A stretch of 64,000 nucleotides of DNA, from positions 20,303,550-20,367,549 of the forward strand of contig NW_004624732.1 in assembly GCF_000247695.1 (NCBI RefSeq), written 5' to 3'. The DNA comes from Heterocephalus glaber. Lineage: Eukaryota; Chordata; Mammalia; Rodentia; Bathyergidae. Shown here one piece after another: positions 12,230-22,095 of this stretch (positions are counted from its first letter, which is position 1; the number at the start of each line of letters is the position of its first letter). A program made the position numbers and the translations under genes. The notes below the pieces were generated by a model. The model saw only the letters and a program-made list of their open reading frames with translations. It did no database searches and was not told the DNA's origin.

Positions 12230-12650
12230 TCTGTCCTTGTGTAATCTTCTACTTCCACATGGGCTGGACTTATTTCTTTGCTTCTAGTGAACAAATATGG
12301 CAGAAGTGATATCATTTTTCAATCGAAGATTACAAGGCTATAGCTCTGTTTATGTGCTTATTTCCACTATCTTTTGGCAGTCTGGTGGGAGCCCAACAAG
12401 GATATACTTAGAGGTGGACATTCTGAGTCCTGTCAAGAGCCACATGGGTTGGCTCAGAAGCAGAACTTCCCCCACTGAAGTCATCCCCCTTCTGGTAACT
12501 GCAACCCGATCAACAGTTTGCAATCATATGAAACCTTGAGCCACTACCAAGTTGCCTCTGGATTTCTGACCCACAGAAGTTGAGACAGAATAAATATTGT
12601 TTTCAACCATTAAATTTTGGTGTTTTACAGCTGTAGCTAACTAATATGCT
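12230..12650 (+). mobile_element. MLT1-like MaLR LTR
   Basis: 'aacaaatatggcagaagtgat' near the start and 'aataaatattgttttcaaccattaaattttggtg' with 'agctaactaata' at the end are standard wording for an old MaLR LTR in sense orientation. Confidence 0.6.
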
Positions 12651-13599
12651 CCAGTTGACATGGAAGGCTAAGTTAAGGAGTTTACCCAGGCCCACAGAAC
12701 ACGAAGCAGAGGTAGTCTCAGGCCTTTTTATTCCCTTCTTGGCATTTGAGGCTATCTCATGGCCTGACCAGACATTAACTGTCAAGTTGTATCCTTTAAC
12801 ATTTAACTTAATCTTCTTTTATGTATTCATGTAATAAATCTAATAGTCCCATAGGGGAAGGAAGACCTTAAAATAAAAAAAAATTGTCTTGTGTAATGTG
12901 TGATGGGTGCAGGCCCCGTGTGCACAGCAGAGGCAGATTTGGTTCAGATTATATTCATGGAGATTTCTCAGAGGATCTGTGCCTTCAACTCTTGCCCAGT
13001 GCCTGGCAGGTGGTCTGATTATGTGCATACTTGTCCATTAAGCAGGCCCACTGCTGCCTGAAGGATGGGAGAAACTGGGAAGATAAGCAATGGAGAAAGA
13101 GGGAGAGGACCCTACTGTTTCACACCGAAGACAGTTCGCTGGAAAACCCCAAAGTGGTGAAGGGCATGGTAGCTCCTAGATCTGCTCCATTTCCTACACA
13201 TTAAAATCTGAGCTCCAATGCAATCAAAGGTCAGTCTTCTGAAACATCAGCCATTTGGGGACCATTTAAAACAACTTAGGTGCCTTGTGTACTAGCATTT
13301 ACTCAATATCTTAAAAATATATTTAAAAATTATTTTTAAAATTCAGTAAGTTTAATACTTGAAATAGAATTTGGAGCATGTACAAATCCTGTGATGATAT
13401 GATGTGAGAGGAAAATATAGACTTGGAAGCCAGTTAATCCAAATGAAATATCAGTTATATCACTGTGTAACACATGATTTAGAAGTTATGGACACGACTC
13501 TTCATTTTTTCATCTATGAAGTAGAAAAGAATCCCCTCCTTGAGTGAGCCTGGTGGACATCATAGGTGATCCATGCTGTTTCTAGATCGTACCCAGCAG

Positions 13600-13730
13600 A
13601 TCTTTCTCTAGCGTCTCTAGGACGCTAAATGCACCTGTATGGGAATTCTTATTCCCACTTCTCTAATGAGACTTCTGAGAGACAAAGACATTATAAGACT
13701 TGACAAAGTTTATGTAGCCAATTCCAAATT
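13600..13730 (+). repeat. Possible MIR remnant
   Basis: 'attcccacttctctaatgagact' followed by 'gacttgacaaagtttatgtagcc' resembles the MIR core and tail. It is strongly diverged. Confidence 0.35.
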
Positions 13731-13960
13731 TATTGTTGTTTGTTCTTAATTAGGAAAAATTGCTGGCTCTTCAGATTTGGAGTAAATTTGCCAATACTGG
13801 GCCATCTTACATCCCTGGAAGTTGTAGTGCTTTTTTCTGTTCCTTTGTTAGTTTGTTTGGTAAGAATTCCAACCTTGTTGCTTGAATGAGTAAGAAACCC
13901 CCCTAAAGTAAAATAAAAAAGATAAAAGAAGCCATCCCACAGGGAGTCAGCAGACTGTAC

Positions 13961-14225
13961 CTGTGAGGATTTCGGCTGGGTGTTCTGTCATTTTCTGAAT
14001 CACAAGTCTCAGGACTCCAGCTTCCAGGCTCAGCAGCAGGGTTCCTGAGCCTTCAGACAGCTCTGTGGACAGAAGCAGACCATCCTTGTTCCATGTTCGA
14101 AACTGGAAGCTCACTGAGAGCCCATCAATTTGGGGGGTGCCGGGCAGCAGCAAATAACTGCTGCTGGAGTTGACAAATGTGATGGGAACAATTTGTGGTT
14201 CTGAGCAGGAAAAAGTGACATTGCC
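13961..14225 (-). CDS. CNTNAP5: CNTNAP5-like internal exon (start of the next laminin G domain)
   Basis: This third coding exon, 265 bp, begins in phase 0 with [13 protein letters not shown] and ends one base into a codon after AEILT, so the following intron is phase 1. It encodes the linker and the first half of a laminin G domain. [18 protein letters not shown] is the beta-sandwich strand pair seen in neurexin-type domains, and it is followed by [18 protein letters not shown]-glycosylation sequons NVT and NSS are present. The acceptor tract TTATTGTTTTCCAG is good. The donor is CAG|gtacag, where +4 and +5 depart from the gtaagt consensus. An apparent methionine upstream lies in intron sequence, so it is not a start codon. 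Joined to the previous exon the peptide reads HQIYTV then GNVTF with no frame break. By family knowledge the protein is extracellular, membrane-anchored and expressed in neurons. Confidence 0.93.
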
Positions 14226-16587
14226 CTGGAAAACAATAAAAATCAAACATATAAAAGCCATTTTTTATTCTGCAGTCTGACAGCTGATATAAACAACCAC
14301 CTGGAGCTGACCTTAATTTCAAGATCATGCCACATGCAGCTGCAAAATTTTAACAGCAAAAAAAGGAAAAATACATCAGCTTTGCCCAGATACACTCACA
14401 AGAATGTGTTCTGTCCCAACTTTAAGGGTCACAGTGATATCTGTAAAGAGGGCCATCTGAGACATCAAGGAGGGAGGGGATAGAACCATCAACATTTTCT
14501 AGGGAACCAAAGACACAAAAATAATTACATTCACTCACTGAATAAATCCATATGTCAAGGTGACTATGTGCCAAGCTCTGAGATAGCTTTAAGGAGATAC
14601 ACATAGATAAACTTTGTTATAGTGTGGGATGTGCTAAAAGAGAGATAGATATCAACTTGTATAGGAGCCTGGCCAAAGAAATCACTAGACAAAAAAAGAT
14701 TTCACATGGAAAAGATGCTGGCATGAAAGAAGGTGGCAGATAAGAGCGGTGAGTGTGGCCTGTTTGATATTTTAACTCCAAAGCACAAGTGTGCAAAAGC
14801 TTGGGGGTGAAAGTAAAATAGCACTGCTGGGAAATGATAGGAAACTCAGCATTCTGCATTCTCATGAGTGGGGCAGAAAGAAGGATCAGGGAGCATAATG
14901 TTGGAAAGGCAAGTTGAAGCAGAGTCGGAAAGCCCTTTGATGCTGCCCCAAGATACAATAGATTCAGACATAGAAGTAGTAGAGTGACAATGATCCTTTT
15001 TTCAATTTAATAAGAGCATTTGTAGAACAAGGCATGGGAGTGGATGAGGGGACCAAACTTGGGGAATCTTAAGTGTATCTTGAGCTGAACCAAGAAGACT
15101 ACTAAGTAGATTATTCTTTGCATAAGTCAAGGAAAACTGGGTCCAGATTTCTGTGAGAATAACAGTAAGTTTCAACATTAGGAATTTATGGGAAACTAGA
15201 AAAGTTGGATCTATGAGCTCACCTGCGTCACATGCTGGGATTGATTCCAGTGGATGGGTAAAGAGAAAGCCTGGAATACTGCATATGCTGTGAATAGGTG
15301 TCACATTATGAAAGCTATTTGGAATGTATATTGCAAGTTCTATGGGCAACCATGTCTTATTTTCCATCCCTGTCTCCCTGAGGCTTCAAACATTCACTTC
15401 CACAACATTGCAGTGAGCTCACTAAAGAAAGCTCATCCAAATAATCACACACATATTATGTTTCCTGTAAATGTTTCTTTCCAACGCTGTGAAACAGACT
15501 TTTATGCACAGTGATGTAGCTCAACATTTTTGAGACTTCTTCCCACTTACGCAAACAGGCAAGATTCCACAGGGGAACATGCTGGTGTGAATGGTAGCCT
15601 GAATTTAATTCCACTGAGGTAACTAAGAGGTGGAGCTAGATACTAGTGCAGAGCTTGCATAAGTCCTAGAGCAAATTAGTGGCCCAAATCCAAAACCTCT
15701 TTCCCTAGGCCTCACCTATGTTTGTTTATAATAGTCTTGTGTTCCTGAAAACATGTGACTAACTCACACAAACTTCCACTAGGGCTACTACTTTACTAAT
15801 GATTCATTTGCTAATCATGTTTCCATGAGCATATCTTTGCGTGAATCAATTGTTATAACTGTTTAGATATTTTCTTCTCTTTAGAATAGATCACCAGAAG
15901 TTAATTAATGGGTCAAAGGATAAGACTTTTGATATCCATTAAAAAAAACACCACATCGTGTATACTGTTTCACCATGCCAGGTAGTAAGCTGACCACTTA
16001 CATACATATCTTATAAATTCTGCACAGAATGCCATATAGTATTATATTATCCATTTAAAGTGTGCACACACTGGACATAGGAAGAGTAGATAACTTAACA
16101 AATCCCATAGGTCTCATTAGCAGTGACCATGGGAGAGAAATCCATGTTTGTCTGACTTGGAATCCTTTTGAATTTAGTCACCAATAACAGTAACTACCTC
16201 CTCTGCTCTGATGGCCATCATGTTTAAAAAGCTATACATTTCCTCTTTTTATCTCATAGTTGTTTAAATTTTCAGTTTTGTGGTAAATTTTCTGTCAAGA
16301 ATGAAGAATCCCCACTAATGATACCTTAATTTTGACAGAGCTATCTTTTGGAAGAAGTGAAAAGCAAAATCACAAATGCTCTACAGGGAGGTAGCTTCTC
16401 TTCCTGCTTTTGGTATCCTGAGATTGGTATCATCTCCTGTAATAACACATTTGCCAGGGTACAGCTGTACTCAAAGTTTGAGATTGTAGAAGGTGTAACA
16501 GTTGAAACATCATAAGGAAGATAAAGGAAAAGCATATGAGGTTGTAGAAATGTACCACTGAATTTACTAATTTAAAGTCCAAAATTT

Positions 16588-16671
16588 GGGCTGGTAATGT
16601 AGCTCAGTAGCACCATGTCTACCTGGCAAACACAAGATCCTGAGTTCAGTTCCCAGTACTGGAAAAAATTC
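16588..16671 (+). mobile_element. ID-type SINE, diverged
   Basis: GGGCTGGTAATGTAGCTCAGTAG is an A-box-like start, and GAGTTCAGTTCCCAGTACTGG is the 3' end of the tRNA-like body. The tail is a short A-rich run, so this copy is older than the ones at 38591 and 40777. Confidence 0.75.
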
Positions 16672-18169
16672 CAAAATTTATCTTACCTCAAGCCCCCTTC
16701 TCAATGCTCTCTGAATGACATCTATGGACGCTTGACCTCAGAACAGTGGAAAATCTCACTCCTGCCAAAGGTCTGGCAGTTCCCTTTCTTGACTCATTCC
16801 ATGACACAGCTAATGGCACAGACTACTTGAGAACTATAGAGAAGAGCTCAGAATCTAAGATGTCCCTGGATTGGACTCCCAGAGCAAACACTTCCAATAA
16901 ATGACTTCAGGTGTTCTTGTCCATTAAGGCAAAACCATGAGTGGTGATCAGCCCTTGCTTAACAGGGGTCAGAAAAACACAGGCATGAGGTGTGTGCTCA
17001 CCTGTGGCTTTTTCTCTGATGCCCTGTAGTTCACTTCCCTCTCTCCTTTTCCCACTCTGTCCTTCACATTTTCTTGTGCTATTCTTGCCCTTATGCAGCT
17101 ACAAGAGTTGTCTAAGATTTCTTTGTTTTTAGCAGGTACCCCTGCTATGTTGTCCAATGGTAACTCTAAGGGCAAGTGGGAGAAAAGACAGAGGAGGAGA
17201 TGAGAAATTCCTTCACCACCAAAGTGTGTTTCCAGCTCTGGTTCTCGTCAGGTAGCTCCTGGTGGTCACTTCTGCTTTTAATCCCATCTCAATTGGAAAA
17301 AATTTCACACAGTACTGAGAAGCATCATTACTCAACCTTGTCTACCAGAGTAGAGAGAAAGAAAAGAAGGCTAACTACATGTAAAAGTGCTTCTTTTGAA
17401 TTCGACATTGGTCTATTTGATCATCTAAAATAGTTCTCCTTGTGACAATCCTCAAGGTAGCAGCTGAGAGAAACCCAATTAATTAATCAGAAATGGTACA
17501 TAAGAAAAAATTTGCTTTGGAATTTTGTGAAAACAGACAGGGAAAACAGTCAGCAAACTATGTTTTGCCTTGTATACATTGTTTGCCCATTTCTTCAAAT
17601 TCAATCCCTCTTATTCCAAGGAGGAAGTTGTCTTCCTCACATTCCCTCCATTCCACTCTATGTTTAATTCATTCAGTATCTCAACATTCCCTCAGGATTT
17701 CTCAAGTGTCAATCTTTGCATTCTGTAGCCATTAAATGTACACAATAACTGTCATTGGACCTTGATCAAAAGAAGATGAATTGTGTCTGAATCTTCAGGT
17801 AAACCAACCAGTGTTGACCTCACAGGTGAGAATGAAAGGGAGTCAGCAAATTGGCATGAGTCTTTTCATCTTCTCCATGTCTTTTAAGGTCTATTGGCTT
17901 TTGCACTATGCAAAAATGAGAAGTCATTCAACAATGGAAAGACTAAATCCTCCGTGTCTGATTTGTCTTCCTGGACTATACTCATGAAGTCCGGTTGAAC
18001 GGTGGCTTCCAGTGTCTGACAGAATCTGCTGGTCAAGACTATAGTGATCCCTCCCCCTGGCAGTGACTAGCACAGGCCACTGGACCCCCTTTGTTCACAA
18101 GAGGCAGATCTTAGTGCCCTATGCTTTCATCCTCATACATGCCTGTCTTGGTCTGTTCTCCCCTCTGCC

Positions 18170-18172
<3 letters not shown>

Positions 18173-18246
<74 letters not shown>

Positions 18247-18250
18247 ACAA
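18173..18250. repeat. Compound (TC)n(AC)n microsatellite
   Basis: About 15 TC units switch directly to about 20 AC units with two AAC interruptions at the end. Such compound arrays are usually length-variable. Confidence 0.95.
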
Positions 18251-18252
18251 AT

Positions 18253-18620
18253 TCTGAGGCCAAGGACATAATAAAAAAAAGAGTTCTACTTGGCTGACAG
18301 ATTTGGAGGTTGAAAATCTAAGATGAAGTTGTCCTATTAGTTTGGCATCTGATGAGGGGCTCTTGACTGGGAAATAACTGCATGCAGAAGGAATCAAATA
18401 CACTGATATTTTTGCTTGATAACAAAAATATGCTCTGTGAGAACTAACCCCTTCACAAGACCAGGATAAATTTCTTCTGAGGGCAGCACTTCTCATGCTC
18501 TAAACCCTCCCAGTAAGCCTCACCTTGTAAAGCTTTCATTACACCAATGCCACCAAACTCTGGGCCAAGATTTTGACAATGCATCTTTCAGGGACACATT
18601 CAAACCTTGTCAACACTTCC
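18253..18620 (-). mobile_element. MaLR LTR, antisense
   Basis: The segment carries 'gatttggaggttgaaaatctaagatgaag', 'cactttctcatgctc'-like wording and 'caatgccaccaaactctggg' before 'gggacacattcaaacc'. This is the antisense of the same LTR class as 8775-9150. It starts at the compound microsatellite. Confidence 0.55.
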
Positions 18621-20024
18621 CCTTCTCCAAGGAGCAAGATGCCTGGTAGAGCTTGGACAAAGATGGAAAGACCAGTTGTTCCTTGGGGATTCCAAAATGT
18701 CTGCTCTCCTTCTAACAAAGAGGCTGTTCTTGACATAGTCATGGTCCCTTGGGTCCTCTTTCTGACTAAGTCTGATACTGAGTTTTGTCCTTGTCCCAAT
18801 TATCCCAGTTTTAGCAAAGATTATAGCCAAATTTCTCTACTTTTTGTCTGATCACCTTTGATATCTTGTCACGGTGGCCTGCATTGAGCAAAAATCCTGT
18901 TACGAGAATTGAGAAAAGAATCCCTCTTCTGCTAAGTAGTTTTCCATCCACTGATCCTCATCTGTCTCCTTGATTATAAATCTGAACTTTTCTTTGTCAT
19001 TTTCAGAGCTGAACTATAGATCTCTTTTCTGCTACAAAACCCTATTGTAGTAGTCTTACTTACTTTTTTTTAACCATCACCATGAATAGTGTTTTCTTTA
19101 ACACTTTTCTAAGACTCTGTAAAGCTCTTTACTTTCTAGCCTACAAAATACAGAAGATACTGCTTACTAGAAGATAAGCAGTTTGATTCCAACCATTGGA
19201 GTATGGAACTTTGAAACCCTAAAGACTTGTTTATGGTCCATCTTAGAAAGTGCCCATATTTCTGTAAAAATACTTTGTTGAGTACCTCAATAATGAATGC
19301 TGATACTACCCTCTGCCTGATTCATGAAGGTTGATTGCTTCCTAGGGATGCTCAAGCCCTTGAAATAAAGCAGCCAAGTTGGCATCATTGGAAGAATCAA
19401 ATGTTTTTCCTTGATCCATTTTCCACAAGGATGCCCCATTTCAAATATTGGAGAGAAACCTCTAGTTCAAAAACTGGTATTATGAGGCATATCTGTGAAC
19501 ATAAACAAAGAAATCCAATACTAATCTGAGGGAATACAAAAGGCTTCTTTAGGAAGGTGCATTGATACTGAGATTTTGAGAAGAATGTTAGTAACTACTT
19601 CAAGAGTAAGGGTAAATATGAACTGAGCAAAGGAGGGAAGTATTTGCAAAGGCTAGAGGCAAGAAAGGATGCAGGATATCTAGGACCTTAAAATGTAGCT
19701 GTAATTCTGAAGTCAATACCACAGCAGGCAAGGTGAAGTGGAAAATTTAGTCCTGACCTTATCAGACTTTAGACCACATTGAGGTAGAAATGAAGTTTAA
19801 ATGCAAAAATGGGGGTTTTAAGGGGGTGAAGAGGAACTTATTTAGCAACTGAGATGGACTCAGAACACCCCTCACTCCTTGAGACAGTCATTAGGGCCAG
19901 GAGTATATTGTATGCAAAGAAAGTGGCCATGCATCACCATATAGGCCATTGTATTAATCTAGTGAAAAATCATTAAAAGTTTGTTGAGGGGTCAGTGTAA
20001 ACATCTAGAAGAGTTATCTGAGTG

Positions 20025-20385
20025 TGTCAACTGGACTAGCAATAGGGTGTGTGGTTTCAAAGCTATTTCTGGATTTCTGAAGTTATTTGAAGATGAGATT
20101 AGCATTTGAATCAGTTGGTAAAGTAAATTGCTCTCCCCAGTGTGCATGGGCATTGTCCAATCTGCTGAGGACTTAAGAAGAACAAAGGCAAAAAGAGGAG
20201 AGATTCACATCGTTTTGTTTCCTGCATCTTTATGCCACCTGGGACATTTAATCTGCTCTTCTTCAATGCCTTCAGGCTGAAATTTTTACCTTCAGGCTGG
20301 CTGTTTCTCAAGCTCATGGGACATTGCTCATAATAAATATCCTGCTTCTGTTTCTCTGGAGAAAGCTGACTAATACAAATAACCA
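20025..20385 (+). mobile_element. LTR-like medium-reiteration repeat
   Basis: 'gtgtcaactggactagc', 'agatgagattagcatttgaatcag', 'ttgctctccccagtgtgcatggg' and the ending 'ctgtttctctggagaaagctgactaatac' are wording of a known mammalian interspersed family whose exact name I cannot give. A 169-residue minus-strand ORF crossing it is a chance frame. Confidence 0.55.
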
Positions 20386-21248
20386 TTGGGCAGAAAAAGA
20401 AAAGGAAATTTGTTTCTGAGAACTTTGCAGGTACACTTGGTAGACAGTGCTCATGAAAGGAAGGCAAGAGGATCCAGGCTGGCTCCCATTCTCCTCTGTT
20501 CACACAATGTACTTCAAATGGGAAGAAACAGATGGCTCCTAATTGCTGATCAAACATCACCTGTCTTGATTGTTGTACCTCGGTCACCAGCACTACCCTA
20601 CGTAGAGTGTGAGGACACACGAACAGGAAGTAAAGGATCTTTAGCTCACTTATCTTATCTCTTTCACTGTTTCTATGGGACCCTGAATCCTAATCACACC
20701 TGTCCTCTGCTTCCCTCCACCAGGCCTGTTCCCTCTGGCCTTGCTCCCTCCCTCCTTCACACACTCTTCCCTTAAGCCCCAGTGGACCTTGCCCCTCACC
20801 ACACCTGACGATTTCCCCACACTTCCATCCCTATCTCCTCTGCCTTCTCTACTGGCTTTCAATGTGCTACCTGAAGAAACTTGTCCTTTTTTTTTTTTTA
20901 AAACAATATCTTGTAATAATTAGCTTCATTGACAGCTGCATAAGCCTTATGTAAGGGAACATTGGCAATTAGGTACAGAACATCTTGCTTTGAATTTTGA
21001 GAAGAAAATAAGACTGTTATGTTTAGACAGAACTGGATTTTTGTCATGAACATTTAGTGAGAAAAAACATATCTCTCTGATCCTTATTGTTTCCCAGTGT
21101 AACTAGAAGTTCTTATAAAAGAAGGGTTGATTTAGAATGGAAAGAGAACACACTTTATGTATCTAACATTGTTCCTAGATTTCTTCTCTATTTTCTCAAG
21201 TGTGATACTTTTCTGGATGACTACAGCTGAGTCACATGCAGAGCCTTA

Positions 21249-21264
21249 ATTTCCTTCTTTATAG
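21249..21264. repeat. Left target-site duplication of the L1 unit
   Basis: AATTTCCTTCTTTATA here recurs exactly at 21735-21750, directly after the A-rich tail of the insertion. Confidence 0.85.
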
Positions 21265-21734
21265 GAAGAGTATGGAATTAATATGAGAAAATAGAAAAAT
21301 AGGAACAAAATCTTTGTAAATAGGGAGGAATGGAGGGGTTGAAGGGAGGGCTGTGCAAGGATGAAAGATAAGAACCAAGAGAGATTACGTAAAGGTGCAA
21401 ATTTCCAAGGATGAATGTCATTACATTTTATACCTAAAATGTACCAATGATTAGAATGAATAATCGATAATGCAAAATGGGAATAAAAGGTCCAAAGGGG
21501 TAGGGGTAGTGGGAGGGGCAGGGGAAAGGAAAGAAGGAAAAGGAAAAATGATGAGAAATGGAAAAAATGGAAATAAAGTCTTTGTAAATAGAGAAGGGTG
21601 GAGGGGGTGAAGGGAGGGCTAGGAATGGGGATAAAATAAGAACCAGGATGCATTATGTAAAGGTACAATTCCCAATGAGAAATGTAATTGTGTCGTATAC
21701 CTAAAATGTACCAATAAAAGAATTTAAGCAAAAA
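21265..21734 (+). mobile_element. Dimeric L1 3'-end insertion
   Basis: Two related units lie in tandem, at about 21265-21486 and 21487-21734. Each has a purine-rich part with 'ggaggggttgaagggaggg' or 'ggagggggtgaagggaggg', then 'aagaaccaagag' or 'aagaaccaggatg', then 'taaaatgtaccaat'. The second ends in AATAAAAGAATTTAAGC plus A residues. The whole pair sits between perfect 16-bp direct repeats, so it went in as one retrotransposition event of a 5'-truncated element. The long minus-strand ORF across it is an artefact of purine bias. Confidence 0.75.
21497..21524 (+). other. G-quadruplex-forming motif in the L1 tail
   Basis: Five runs of three or four G are separated by one to four bases, from GGGGTAGGGG to GGGGCAGGGG. 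This fits the G4 consensus. G-rich tracts of this kind are known in L1 3' UTRs. Confidence 0.7.
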
Positions 21735-22017
21735 AATTTCCTTCTTTATAAACTAAAGTTGTTGGACTAGGTGGTTCAAAGATTCATATATGTCCCCTCA
21801 ATGTTGAGTTTCTTAGATGGAAAGTACACATCTTTGTCAATTATATCTTCTTTGATAGGAATTAGGCATCTTCTAAATCGATCTATTGTTGATATGAATC
21901 TTTTATATATTAAACAATTTTTCCTATGAATGATTGAGAGGACACCAAAAGAAACTTGGCCTTTTTCTTACCAATTATCATCTACCTTTAGGAAAGAGCC
22001 AAAATCACCAAGATGCT

Positions 22018-22095
22018 AATAATTACAACTATATATGATATATCTACATGTGATTATGTCTATAATTATATATATGAAAATATAAAAATAAAAAA
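22018..22095. repeat. AT-rich (TATA)-like low-complexity stretch
   Basis: It is rich in alternating TA (ATATATGATATATC, TTATATATATG) and A runs. Nothing else is evident in it. Confidence 0.75.

Larger units (their letters stand above)
1..13960 (-). other. CNTNAP5: 3'-side intron of the CNTNAP5-like gene (partial)
   Basis: This is a phase 1 intron beginning at 13960 with donor gtacag and running off the left edge, so it is longer than 13.9 kb. It contains MIR, L1, L2 and MaLR remnants, a candidate LTR and microsatellites. I recognise nothing in 660-1330, 3240-3870, 5650-6400, 7570-8770, 9380-11560 or 12660-13900. Confidence 0.8.

Noticed and set aside
13947..14261. Translation start at [13 protein letters not shown] as a signal peptide
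   Set aside because: The hydrophobic residues are the polypyrimidine tract of the acceptor. The coding sequence starts at GNVTF after CAG.
15002..15367. Minus-strand ORFs of 113-121 residues beside an exon
   Set aside because: They lack domain similarity and compatible splice sites. Similar lengths appear by chance in AT-moderate intron.
18063..18257. ORFs with SLSLSL/HTHTHT tails near 18.2 kb
   Set aside because: They are translations of the compound TC/AC microsatellite.
20111..20620. Minus-strand ORF of 169 residues, the longest in the window
   Set aside because: It runs across an LTR-like repeat, has no recognisable domain and no splice sites that would link it to the CNTNAP exons.
21246..21731. 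Minus-strand ORF of 161 residues
   Set aside because: It is antisense to the purine-rich L1 insertion, and stop codons are rare there because of base composition. The FHFFHFSSFFL repeats follow the DNA repeat.
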